A stretch of 64,000 nucleotides of DNA from Balanoglossus misakiensis (lineage: Eukaryota > Hemichordata). The DNA lies in assembly GCA_040954595.2 (NCBI GenBank), contig CM082586.2:4216001-4280000 (forward strand). Direction: 5' to 3'. Under the pieces are notes generated by a model. That model was given only the letters and a program-made list of their open reading frames with translations, did no database searches and had not been told where the DNA came from. Both the position numbers and the translations under genes were made by a program. Below, one piece after another: positions 54,088-63,512 of this stretch; the first letter of the stretch is position 1, and each line of letters starts with the position of its first letter.

Positions 54088-55722
54088 TTAAATACTGGGG
54101 TCTTCTGGTGAAAGTTTGGCATCAGGGTGGTGGGCTGACTTGTGTCGGACCATATCCCGTTTGTAGACGTATTCTTTATCGCAAAGATCGCACGCAAAAC
54201 GCTTCTTTCCCGTGTGCTTGTGTTTATGTCCCAGGAGGCTGTCGTTGCGATTGAACGACTCCCCGCATTCGTCACACTCGTATTTCTTGGGTTTCTTCTG
54301 CAACTGCTTGAGTTCTTGGAGTCGGGAGATTTTCGGGGCGATTTTGATGATGGGCGCCTCCGGCGGCAGGGCGGCCGGCGGCATCACGGCGTGCACCTGG
54401 CGTCTGTGCCGGTGCAGGTCGCCCCTGTAGAAGAAGCCTTTGCAACAGCGGTCGCACACGTACGGCCGCTGGCCCGTGTGCGTGTAGCGGTGCTGGCGGA
54501 AGCAGTCGCGGGAGGAGAAGCCCTTGCCGCAGTGGTCGCAGCGGAACGGGCACTCCTCCAGGTGGGTCAGCTGGTGGCGCGAGAGGTCGCGGCGGTAGCT
54601 GTACGCCTTGCCGCACGTCCCGCACCGGTGGGGTTTCACCCCCGTGTGGCAGACCGAGTGCTCGCGGAGATAGTCCGGCCGGATGAAGCTCTTGCCGCAC
54701 TCGGCGCACACGTAGAGGTCGGTGCCCGTGTGCACCTTCATGTGGTCCTTCAGCGACTTGGGGTACACGTACGACTTCCCGCACTCCCGGCAGATGTAGC
54801 GCTTCTCCGAGGAGTGGCTGGCCCGCGCGTGGTCGCCCAGCTCCTTGACGGACGAGAAGATCAGCCCGCAGAACTTGCACACGCAGACTTTGGACTGGGA
54901 ATGGAAAATGGCGTGCTTGTTGAGAGCGCGCTTGCTGCGGAACGTCATCGCGCAAGTATGACATCCGTACGCTCCAGTGTCAGCCGTTTCGTCACCGCTC
55001 TCCTCCTCCTCCATGTTGCCGCGGGCAACAGCATCGTCATCTGCTTCGTCCTGCCCCGTTTCGATGTGTCCGTTCGAGTGAATGGCGCCATCTCCTGTTT
55101 CAGTTTTGACAGGATCTGTCGGCCTGTCCTCCCTGTCAGGGAGTGACTGTCCTCCCGCCGACTGCAAGGCCTTCACCTTATCCAGGATGGAGCCGGAACA
55201 CATGTTCACGAAATCGTTGCACCCTTTGCAGAGCGACGGCACTCGGAAGAAAGCGGCCGCCGTCTGCAGAGGCTGGAGGTTGTCCAGGGTCAGGTCGATT
55301 TTCCCCGTGTACAGGAACTGCAGAAGCGCGTCCACAGTGGACGCGGCGATCTGCGTGATGGCCACTTCGTCGGCCTCCGGGCGCGACTGGAACATGGTCA
55401 GGAAAAACTCGCTGGCGCTCGCCAAGACCACCTTGTGACACAGAAACTCCCTCTCCTCCACGATCACCTTGACGTCGGTCAACATCCCCTGGCATCGCAG
55501 AAAGTTCAGCTGATGCATCATGGAGGTGTTGTACGTCGGCTCGACGAAAGTCCAACTCACTAAGCCAGGCAGTCGTCCAAACCTGCTGGTTATTAAATCT
55601 CTAGGAACAGTTTCTCTCTGACCGGCATCCCCTTGGGCAATGTGGATTACAATTGATGGGTTATTAGCATTTATGTTATTGAAGTGCTCATTCGTGGCTT
55701 GGCTAATCTCCATTGTTTTCAT
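54088..55722 (-). CDS. BTB/POZ C2H2 zinc-finger protein, 544 residues, nine fingers
   Basis: This gene encodes a probable DNA-binding transcription regulator of the BTB-ZF class. Such proteins act in the nucleus: the BTB domain dimerises and recruits co-repressors, and the fingers read DNA. The BTB domain spans about residues 66-176, with the typical LTDVKVIVEEREFLCHKVVL core. An acidic linker holds a SUMO consensus VKTE (205-208). Nine C2H2 fingers follow from about 252 to 535, several joined by HTG linkers. The coding region is one uninterrupted, strongly GC-rich exon in AT-rich surroundings. The start is the ATG at 55722 (MKTMEIS; a second Met lies three codons on). A good splice acceptor (polypyrimidine then CAG) ends 3 nt upstream, so the 5' leader is spliced and extra upstream coding sequence cannot be excluded. 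The orthologue is not identifiable; it shares the architecture of the two plus-strand neighbours but is clearly diverged from them. Confidence 0.92.
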   Translation of the reverse strand: MKTMEISQATNEHFNNINANNPSIVIHIAQGDAGQRETVPRDLITSRFGRLPGLVSWTFVEPTYNTSMMHQLNFLRCQGMLTDVKVIVEEREFLCHKVVLASASEFFLTMFQSRPEADEVAITQIAASTVDALLQFLYTGKIDLTLDNLQPLQTAAAFFRVPSLCKGCNDFVNMCSGSILDKVKALQSAGGQSLPDREDRPTDPVKTETGDGAIHSNGHIETGQDEADDDAVARGNMEEEESGDETADTGAYGCHTCAMTFRSKRALNKHAIFHSQSKVCVCKFCGLIFSSVKELGDHARASHSSEKRYICRECGKSYVYPKSLKDHMKVHTGTDLYVCAECGKSFIRPDYLREHSVCHTGVKPHRCGTCGKAYSYRRDLSRHQLTHLEECPFRCDHCGKGFSSRDCFRQHRYTHTGQRPYVCDRCCKGFFYRGDLHRHRRQVHAVMPPAALPPEAPIIKIAPKISRLQELKQLQKKPKKYECDECGESFNRNDSLLGHKHKHTGKKRFACDLCDKEYVYKRDMVRHKSAHHPDAKLSPEDPSI

Positions 55723-57375
55723 AATCTGGCAATGAAATGAAAGCAGAATAAAATTAAGTTATCACAGTACATTCAGGCTTTTCATTGTTTCAATGATCAG
55801 ATGAAGAGTGAAATTCCAAATTATCTGAAAGTCCCAACCATTGTGACCTCCACTGACCTCACTGAACTCGACAGGTCTTGTTCGGCCACGCCCACCCTGT
55901 CTCGACAGACCCCCAGCAGAGCCCAGACGAGCCGCAAGCTCAAGTTACTACGGAGCAAAGCACGGCCGCGCACACCGGTTCCACCTTGTACCACGTGTAA
56001 ATTCTCACTCAAAAGTAGCGCCTCTACAGCTGAATATCTTTCTCTGACATTAGAACAGAGCCACTGCATGGCATCACCAATGTTTATATCAAATGCTATC
56101 GCCATTTTGTGCGTCTGTCGACAGTCTCACCCGCGCGCCGTTGCGTGCACGCTCCAATATCATTGCACATAACCTCAATTTTACGTGACAACTAAACTGC
56201 ACTACTTGCTGTTATCGAGGAACTTACCTAGAATAAGGCGGCTCCGGAATTAAAGCGTGACATAGGCAGTTACGAGTGTTTTCAAAAGAAAATTTATCAA
56301 ATAGGCGAGGCCACAAAACCGGGCACTATGCATGTATATTACGCGTAATTGTCAACCGTAGGAGGCGCACTGCAATAAACAAGATCCGCGTCAGCTGCGC
56401 GCGCACGCAGGAACATTTCACCGTGCCCACGGCAATATCAGTGAAAACCCGATATTACTTTCTCTTTGAAGCGAAAATGACCCAAAACAAAATGCTAAAC
56501 TTTTATAGGGGCAATATCTTTGTTTGATAATCAGTCCTCGACAGACCATGGTCTACGATACCATGTACGGACGTGTTTTTTCCACGCGAAGAAAGTTTTT
56601 ACCATAAGGATTTGTCCCTATATGGACTATTACTTATTCGAATACAAAACCATCAGTTACGTTTAATAGATTTCTTCTTTGTGGATTGAGGTTACCTTTC
56701 CACTTACAATGTACTATTATATTTGAAACAAAATAAAAGCCATAATACACTACGACTTGAAAAACTCTTGACAACTGTGTATGCCATGTGCATTTCAATC
56801 ATCATATCTTGGATAGTACGCCCCCTTGAGTCAACTTTCTGAATATAACCTCTGACCCGAATCGTGGCGTCAACCAGCTCATCAGTGGGTACGGGCTACA
56901 AATTCAGTGATCCTGTAAAAAGGAAAGAAAGGTGAGATATATTTTACCGTTAGTTGCAGTGCACATGTAGTACTTACACGGTGTACAGGCGACAGAATCT
57001 CTGACTGCAAGGCTGTGCCACAGGCGGCTCCATAGTTGCGCTTACAGTTATACCAGACCTAATATTTAGGGCCACAGATTCTTCTATATGGATTGTTTAT
57101 ATCGTGGCAGATAGTGCATTAAAAACAGGAAAGTTTAGCCATCGTGTTAAACCTCAAGGTTTGGCCCGGTAATGCCACAGGTAAAACGTCACAACCCCAA
57201 CACCAAGGCAAAAGACAGACATCATCATGGTAACCATGACAACATTTAGAATCAGTGTTTATTGTGCTTTGCCACCAACATTTCAGTCCGTGCACCGAAT
57301 TAAGATTAGCCCGAGACAGGTAATGATATCAAAATGTGTATCTTTTCAGGATATAAATGAATTTGGCTGTATACT
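55723..57375. promoter_or_regulatory. Divergent interval between BTB zinc-finger genes 1 and 2
   Basis: Genes 1 (minus) and 2 (plus) are head to head, 1.65 kb apart. CpG-rich DNA around 55,860-56,420 is the likeliest transcription start zone. The acceptors of both coding exons lie at its edges (55726-55727 on minus, 57348-57349 on plus), so 5' non-coding exons are expected inside. A 38-codon ATG-started frame at 56105-55992 (minus) is discussed as a finding. No conserved core promoter motif is recognised. Confidence 0.5.
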
Positions 57376-58575
57376 ATGGAAACACTGGAAGTTCTGTGCA
57401 ATGATAATCAAACACATGTAACCATGGAAACTGAGAATTCATGCTATGTAGTGGTGGAGGAAGGTGTCGAAGACGGCATCGCCTTGTTGCATCGCGATAC
57501 GAGTGTCGATGAACATGCAGAGAATCATGAGGAGGACGAGCGCAAAGAACTCGCTTCACACAACAAACAGAAAGCCAAACGTGTCAGTACAATATCCCTC
57601 AAGTCAGAGGCAACCTGGAAGTACATAGGAGAAGGCCATGGCCAGGCCGTGCTCTCGCGTTTTTCAAAGCTGAGAGAGCAGTGCCTGCTGGTCGACGTGG
57701 TCATAAGCGTGAACAAGAGAAAGTTTCCCTGCCACAAAGCCATTCTTGCCAGCTGCAGCGACTTCTTCTGCGAGATTTTCACCCAGTCCGCCAAGAGGCA
57801 CCCGGAACGGAGCGGCGCGAAGTTGGAGACGTTTGTCGTCAAGGAAATTCCCGTGACCACCATGGAGCAGTTCTTGGAGTTTGCGTACTCCGGGTCGGTC
57901 TCCATCAACAGGAAGAATGTGCAGAACTTGCAGACTGCCGCCGAGTTCTTCAAAGTGCCCCTGCTCGCCCGGGGGTGCACTGAGTTCATTCAGAATTACA
58001 TGTACACGGTAACCATGAGTGGGGATCCGGTTGTAACCGGTTCGCTGAGTTCCTCTGGAAATCTGGTTGCAACCGGTTCGCTGAGTCCCGCTGGGTCGAG
58101 CGTGTCAAATCAGGAGACTCGTGAGGCGGCCGAGACTGCCACTACACACAATGGGGAAGAGAGCCACTTATTCATCTGCGGGAAGTGCAGCAGGACATTC
58201 CAGACCAAGTTGATTCTCAGTCGGCACCTGAAAGCCCACGGGGCCGAGGGGGACGAGAAGAACAAGTCCGACCGGGACTCGAGCGGCTCGTCAATACACG
58301 TGCCCCGCAGGATCAGGGGCACGAGGGACCCCAAGCAGCAGATTCACAAGTGCGACAAGTGCGGACGCGGCTACAAGTACAAGCACAGTCTGCGCGAACA
58401 CAAGCGGAAGCACGACAAGTGGTATCCGTGTACGCAATGCGACAAATCGTTCGGACGCAAGGATCACCTGGAGGGCCACAAAGTAAAACACATGGAGAAG
58501 TCGAAGCGATTTAATTGCACAAAGTGTCAGCAGGCAGTCGGCAGCCTGAAAGAACTCAAAAAACATCTTTGTTAA
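57376..58575 (+). CDS. BTB/POZ C2H2 zinc-finger protein, 399 residues, three fingers plus a degenerate fourth
   Basis: This gene encodes a BTB-ZF type nuclear regulator in one exon. The N-terminal 85 residues are acidic and charged. The BTB domain covers about 90-209, with VDVVISVNKRKFPCHKAILA at its core. A Ser/Gly-rich linker carries an imperfect 12-residue duplication (about 218-241). Fingers: 268-288 and, after a basic linker, 326-346 and 352-372. A fourth starts CTKC at 381 but ends H397-x-C399, the very last residue, so it is degenerate or truncated. The start is the ATG at 57376. Met17 (ATG at 57424) has a far stronger ACCATGG context and may be used as well. A splice acceptor at 57348-57349 leaves a short leader holding an overlapping upstream frame. 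Two AATAAA signals follow the stop within about 210 nt. The target is unknown. Confidence 0.9.
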   Translation: METLEVLCNDNQTHVTMETENSCYVVVEEGVEDGIALLHRDTSVDEHAENHEEDERKELASHNKQKAKRVSTISLKSEATWKYIGEGHGQAVLSRFSKLREQCLLVDVVISVNKRKFPCHKAILASCSDFFCEIFTQSAKRHPERSGAKLETFVVKEIPVTTMEQFLEFAYSGSVSINRKNVQNLQTAAEFFKVPLLARGCTEFIQNYMYTVTMSGDPVVTGSLSSSGNLVATGSLSPAGSSVSNQETREAAETATTHNGEESHLFICGKCSRTFQTKLILSRHLKAHGAEGDEKNKSDRDSSGSSIHVPRRIRGTRDPKQQIHKCDKCGRGYKYKHSLREHKRKHDKWYPCTQCDKSFGRKDHLEGHKVKHMEKSKRFNCTKCQQAVGSLKELKKHLC

Positions 58576-58732
58576 GGAAGTACACACAGAATGCAAAATT
58601 GTATACAGTGAAACCTGTCAATACGGACATCTCTCAAAGGACATACTGTTCAAGACATATTAAGTTAGTTTAAATAGAATATTACCTGTCTATTGTAAAC
58701 TGCTTGTGTATTTCTTCTTTTTGTTATACAGT

Positions 58733-58738
58733 AATAAA
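58733..58738 (+). terminator. Poly(A) signal AATAAA of BTB zinc-finger gene 2
   Basis: First canonical signal, 158 nt after the stop codon. A second AATAAA is at 58781-58786. Either gives a short 3' UTR. Confidence 0.5.
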
Positions 58739-58833
58739 CTTCTAAAAAAGTTATAAAGATCAGAGAAAGTCTAGAAGTGAAATAAACTGTACTATTTGTT
58801 TGCCCTGAGAGACTGAGCTGTGTTATTACTGTG

Positions 58834-58878
58834 CACTTTCTTGCAACCATAAATAATTTAATCTCATGCAAGAAAGTG
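58834..58878. repeat. Perfect 12-bp inverted repeat
   Basis: CACTTTCTTGCA (58834-58845) and its exact complement TGCAAGAAAGTG (58867-58878) are separated by 21 nt. It lies beyond the poly(A) signals of gene 2. It may be a small mobile-element remnant or a DNA hairpin. Confidence 0.7.
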
Positions 58879-60068
58879 GGAAAATGCAAGGTTAATTGGC
58901 ACGTCAGAGATTGTCACTTTCCTGTGTCAGTTTCGTTATCAGCTGCAGCCAGCTGAACCCAGGTATCTGAAATCATGTGATACCGACATGCTGAAACCGA
59001 GGCTGATGTGAATTGCGCGAAGAATTCCGATTCTGATTCTTTTCAGTTCTGGTAATTTCTTCCCATCCTCTGTTTTTTTCATGACAGACATTGTACTCTG
59101 CCTTAAGTAGCCTACACTATTAAATGAACTTCGGTGATAAATTGGTCGCGCAATATCAGCGTCTTACTCATTGTTACTCGTATAAACTGGGCGTGAACTG
59201 AATATTCAAAATTTTGTTCTAACCCGTTGGTGGCGTCCATTCTAAACATTTTTCTTTGGTTGTAGAACGAAAAATAAAGAACTTTAACTGTCCAACTATA
59301 ACTTATGCATGAAATATGTTTCAGTTGGAAGACCTGGTGAAACTGAATCCGTGTTTTTTTGCCCAAAACGCCATGAAAACCAATCTAAAATGTTTTGCGT
59401 CAATGACCTTTGACCCATTGACCCATACTCGCGCCACCAACGTTGAGCGCTGAATCGACAGTTTGTGTTTCCAATGCTGGCAAACTTCTTCGTTTTTGAG
59501 CGCCGTTCAATCATTTTGACACCAATCATCAAATCACGTTAGATCTTGGAATACCAGGTATGATTTTCAGATTACTTTCCTATGACCACAAGTTTTTTTT
59601 GGGGTCATTAGACCAGTAAATGTGAGTGACCTAATCCAAGCTTGGCCGCATTTAGTCATGAATGCCAGTCGAAACCAAGCCACGCCATTTTGCATAACAG
59701 TTAGAAACCGAAATCGCACATATGTCGTGATTAGTCAGACGTTTCGATAACTTGTGTGAATTTGAACTTGGTCCCCTCGTTTTAGTGCTTTTTGTGGAAT
59801 TCTTCATTTGTCGTGCGCTGGTGGGATGGGGAAAATCTGAAATGGTGACCGTGAAATGTACATGGCGACATGTAGTACAAACTGGTGTAAGCAACACAAC
59901 TTCGACCTCCACAGACTGCATACTGCGTGCTGTACGGATCCCAGATATCTGTACTTAAATTCTTGCAAGATCCATTACTGGAAAAAAATCCGAATGTGGA
60001 TACCCGGTACTATCTATTTCCAAAACAAATATTGTTTTCTTGTTGAATGTTGATATCTGGCTGATTTG

Positions 60069-60102
60069 AAAAAAAAAACAACAACAACAACACAACAACT
60101 AA
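60069..60102. repeat. A run and CAA repeat
   Basis: A short A tract followed by CAA units. Simple sequence upstream of BTB zinc-finger gene 3. Confidence 0.85.
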
Positions 60103-60407
60103 ATGCAGTATTGTATAAACTCGGTAATCACATCAAAAAAAGCACACAAGAGTGTGAGCTCATAGATTAGTATTCTTTTTGGCCTGTATAATACGAGTTT
60201 ACTTACCTAGCAATAAAAGTCTGATATTTTTGGACAAATGTTAGAAATACAGTATTATGTGTGTGGATTATTTTTTATATTTTTGACGATATGCCCATGC
60301 TCACACCTGCCTCGGATAAAATAAGAAGAAATATATTTCTGGTTTTATTACAGGTCTAATTGTATCTCCATGTAAAGAACAATCCCCCTCTGAATTGAAG
60401 TGACACA

Positions 60408-62768
60408 ATGACGTCTGCAAAAGCCGTAACCTTTGAGTGGGAGTACAGAAACCCTGGCCACCCCAGCTCAGTCCTGAACAAGTTGAACGAACTGCGCCTG
60501 AAGTCATTCACGACCGATGTGGTGCTGTGCATTTCCGAGAAGCAGTACCCGTGTCATCAAGTGGTGCTGGCGAGCTGTTGCAAGTTTTTCATGGGGTTCT
60601 TCTACGAGAAATCCGAGAGCCAGGAGATGGCCGCGACCATGCTGGAGGGTATGAACGGCAACTTGTTTGAGCTGTTCCTGGAGTACATCTACACTGGGTG
60701 CGCCAAACTGAACACGGGCAATGTCGACGACGTCTTGCAGATAGCCGAGCGCTTCGAGGTTGAATCACTCATCGAGGGGTGTAAACAGTTCCTGCAGAAT
60801 ACAGAGTCTGAGAAAAAAACTGTAGACCCCGCTGTTGCGGTCAATGACGAGGAGCAAGAACACAGCCAAGTTGAAGGTCCCGCTGTTGTGGTCAACAAAG
60901 AGGAGCCAGAACACAGCCAAGTTGAAGGTCAAGATCATGACTATATTGCCTCGAGCAGAAAACCCAAACGCGGCAAGTCTGCCGAAGATGATGACCCTGA
61001 CTATGATGTACAGGATGACGAAGATTCTCCCGACGAAGCTGAGGTAGCCGTCAAGGTGGCAGTGTCCGGCAAAAGTAAGAGGGTCCGGAAACCGACTGCA
61101 CACGGCCGGGAATACATGGCGAGCCTGCGACGAAGTACCACATCCTCAAGGTCTCCCCGAAAGTGTGCGAAATGCGGGAAGAGTTTCTCCTCCAGTTCGA
61201 GTCTGGCGACACACATGAGGACCGATCATGGGGCGGATCTTGGCGAGAAGACAGACACCCCCGCGGTGACAGTGGACGGTGCCAGCAGCGATTCCAAAGA
61301 GCCACCGAAGAAGAGAGCGAAGGAGACAGAAGACCCAGCCGAGGAGGGTGCGCAGAAAGAACGAAGATTCAAATGTTCCAGCTGCTCCAAATCCTTCCAT
61401 TCCAACGAGGGGCTGATCAAACACGAACGGACTCACACGGGGGAAAAGCCCTACGAGTGCCCCGAGTGCAAGATCGGCTTTTCCGTCTCCTCCAACTTCT
61501 ACAAACACATGCGCATGAAGCACGACGTGGACACCAGCACGGCGCGCACCGAAATCCTCAAGAAGTCCACAACGGGCTCCGGGTGCCGCCAGCACCTGCA
61601 GAAGAAGTTGCGCGACTGCTCCGTTTGCAAGATCTCTTTCTCGTCCGTCAAGTCCTTCAAGCAGCACATCCGCGAGGTCCACCCGGACGATTTGGATCTG
61701 TTCAAACCGCCGTCGTACAAGTGCGACTACTGCCAGAAGACGTTCAAGTGGCAGAGCGCGCTGAAGGACCACATGAACGTGCACACAGGCGAGCGGCCGT
61801 ACTCGTGCGACCTCTGCGGCAAGCGCTTCAAGTTCAGCCAGAGCGTCAAGTTCCACCGGACGCGCGTGCACGAGAAGAGCCGCCCCCACAAGTGCCACCT
61901 GTGCGACAAGGCCTTCAGCGTGCTGGCCAACCTGAAGATGCACCAGGTGTGCCACACGCGCGAGCGGCGCTTCCTCTGCGACCTGTGCGGCAAGGCCTTC
62001 GCCTACCCGCAGAGCCTGGCGCTGCACCGCCGGACGCACGGCGCCGAGAAGACCCTGCAGTGCGACCTGTGCAGCAAGCTCTTCAAGCTGAAGAAGCAGC
62101 TGCTCAGCCACCGCAAGTACGCGCACACGTCGGACAAGGTGGCCTGCGACGTCTGCGGCAAGATGTTCAGCAAGCTGTACATCGACAAGCACAAGGTGCA
62201 CCACCTGACGGAGCCCCAGCACGAGTGCGACGAGTGCGGTAAGATGTTCCGACTGCAGAAGGGGTTGAGGACGCATAAGATGACAGTTCACAGTGAGGAG
62301 CGGCCGTACGTGTGCGACGTGTGCCGCAGAAGTTTCAAAGACCGGTACCTCCTGAGGAAGCACGAGCTCCTCCACTCGCGCCCGTACTCCTGCGGCGAGT
62401 GCAAGCAGGGCTTCAAGACGTACGAGAGTCTGGAGAAGCACCTGAAAACCCACAAGCGCAAGTTCAGCTGCAAGAAGTGCTCGCACAGCTTCAACCGGGC
62501 GGAGCTGCTGGAGAAACACCTGCGAATCTGCACGGTTGTGCAGACGGACGAGCCGTACCCGAAGAGCATCGTGTCGTCGCCCCCGGCCGCGGCGACGCCC
62601 AGCGCGCAGAGCGTACAGAGTGCGCAGAGCATCCTGAACCTCATACAGACCGGCCTGCAGAACCAGGGCGAGCCGGGGCAGACCCACACCATCATGATTC
62701 CCGTGCACACCGACATCGACGTCATCGCAGCTGTGGCCAGTCTGCAGGAAGTGACTACGTCAAACTAG
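60408..62768 (+). CDS. BTB/POZ C2H2 zinc-finger protein, 786 residues, about fourteen fingers
   Basis: This gene encodes a large BTB-ZF nuclear regulator in one exon. The BTB domain spans about residues 22-130 (TTDVVLCISEKQYPCHQVVL core). The linker (131-250) has a tandem 17-residue repeat ending EHSQVEG, a basic segment and an acidic stretch. About fourteen fingers follow from 252. Finger 10 is one residue short (C-x2-C-x11-H) and the last is C2HC (HLRIC). The C-terminal tail of about 80 residues is rich in Ser, Ala and Gln. The start is the ATG at 60408 (A at -3), 54 nt after a splice acceptor, so a 5' UTR intron is likely. GC is much higher in the finger array than outside. No AATAAA or ATTAAA occurs between the stop and the next zinc-finger exon, and a donor-like AAA|GTAAGA lies at 61074|61075, between the BTB and finger parts; see findings. 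The orthologue is not identified. Confidence 0.92.
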   Translation: MTSAKAVTFEWEYRNPGHPSSVLNKLNELRLKSFTTDVVLCISEKQYPCHQVVLASCCKFFMGFFYEKSESQEMAATMLEGMNGNLFELFLEYIYTGCAKLNTGNVDDVLQIAERFEVESLIEGCKQFLQNTESEKKTVDPAVAVNDEEQEHSQVEGPAVVVNKEEPEHSQVEGQDHDYIASSRKPKRGKSAEDDDPDYDVQDDEDSPDEAEVAVKVAVSGKSKRVRKPTAHGREYMASLRRSTTSSRSPRKCAKCGKSFSSSSSLATHMRTDHGADLGEKTDTPAVTVDGASSDSKEPPKKRAKETEDPAEEGAQKERRFKCSSCSKSFHSNEGLIKHERTHTGEKPYECPECKIGFSVSSNFYKHMRMKHDVDTSTARTEILKKSTTGSGCRQHLQKKLRDCSVCKISFSSVKSFKQHIREVHPDDLDLFKPPSYKCDYCQKTFKWQSALKDHMNVHTGERPYSCDLCGKRFKFSQSVKFHRTRVHEKSRPHKCHLCDKAFSVLANLKMHQVCHTRERRFLCDLCGKAFAYPQSLALHRRTHGAEKTLQCDLCSKLFKLKKQLLSHRKYAHTSDKVACDVCGKMFSKLYIDKHKVHHLTEPQHECDECGKMFRLQKGLRTHKMTVHSEERPYVCDVCRRSFKDRYLLRKHELLHSRPYSCGECKQGFKTYESLEKHLKTHKRKFSCKKCSHSFNRAELLEKHLRICTVVQTDEPYPKSIVSSPPAAATPSAQSVQSAQSILNLIQTGLQNQGEPGQTHTIMIPVHTDIDVIAAVASLQEVTTSN
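60828..60929 (+). repeat. 51-bp in-frame tandem repeat in BTB zinc-finger gene 3
   Basis: Two 51-bp copies (60828-60878, 60879-60929) encode PAV-(A/V)-VN-(D/K)-EE-(Q/P)-EHSQVEG. They lie in the linker after the BTB domain. In-frame duplication with little divergence suggests recent origin or copy-number variation. Confidence 0.9.
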
Positions 62769-63512
62769 CGTCAATCTCGCTTTTCCATCAGTGACAGTAA
62801 TCAATCAAGAAAAGCCCAGAAATGCATACACATACTTTGAAACGAAATTATTCATTCAGGGAAAAGATAGAATGTTTCAAATTCACCAGTCTTACGGGGC
62901 AAGACTTGTAGTTTGACTAGTACGTTACATGTATGGTGTGAAATCTTGGCTGCCATTTTCTCCTTGCTGCCGGGATTAGTGCAGATCTTTGCAATTGTCT
63001 TCACACACACGCGCAGGCTCTTCAAAGAATATCAACACTCGGAAGACACTGTGAACTGTCATCTTATGGGACTTCAGGACTTTTCTCTACACAAATATGA
63101 CATATTTGACAAATGCATTCAGAGAAACCAATTGTTCAACCAATGCATATATATACAGTACTGGTAAAATAATGATAACACTTGTTACTTTCTTAGTTTG
63201 TACTATGGAATTTTTAAACAAACTACACAATGGCACTAAAATAGCATATCAAAACAGTGCTTATTGCAAAATTGATTTTATTGCATGCTTGTAAATGCTG
63301 TATTTCTACCAGATTTGAACATGTGAAAAATTAGAAAAATATGAAGGGGGCTCTTGCCTGAATTGTTAGCTTGGATACGTTTGAAGACTTTCACTTCAAC
63401 TTGCTGAAGTATAAAGGCTAAAAATGGTGCATTTATTTATTTACAACTAAATTGATCAATTTATACGACCCAAGTTATTCTTCATGTACTGGTTGTTTTC
63501 TGTGATTTCCAG
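62769..63512. other. Stretch between BTB zinc-finger gene 3 and the downstream finger exon
   Basis: No BTB exon, no promoter I recognise and no canonical poly(A) signal occur here. It ends with a strong splice acceptor (TTTCCAG at 63511-63512). It behaves like either the 3' UTR of gene 3 or an intron leading to the next finger exon. Confidence 0.5.

Larger units (their letters stand above)
58576..60407. other. Intergenic stretch between BTB zinc-finger genes 2 and 3
   Basis: Holds the 3' UTR of gene 2, a 12-bp-stem hairpin at 58834-58878, a CAA repeat at about 60069-60102 and a splice acceptor at 60352-60353 for gene 3. No other gene was seen. Confidence 0.6.

Noticed and set aside
54142-55146. 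Long plus-strand frame antisense to BTB zinc-finger gene 1
   Set aside because: It mirrors a GC3-rich zinc-finger exon on the other strand; the low-complexity Ala/Val/Arg product has no domain.
61146-62708. 520-residue minus-strand frame opposite the finger array of gene 3
   Set aside because: Shadow frame of the GC-rich finger array, rich in Leu, Ala and Val with no domain.
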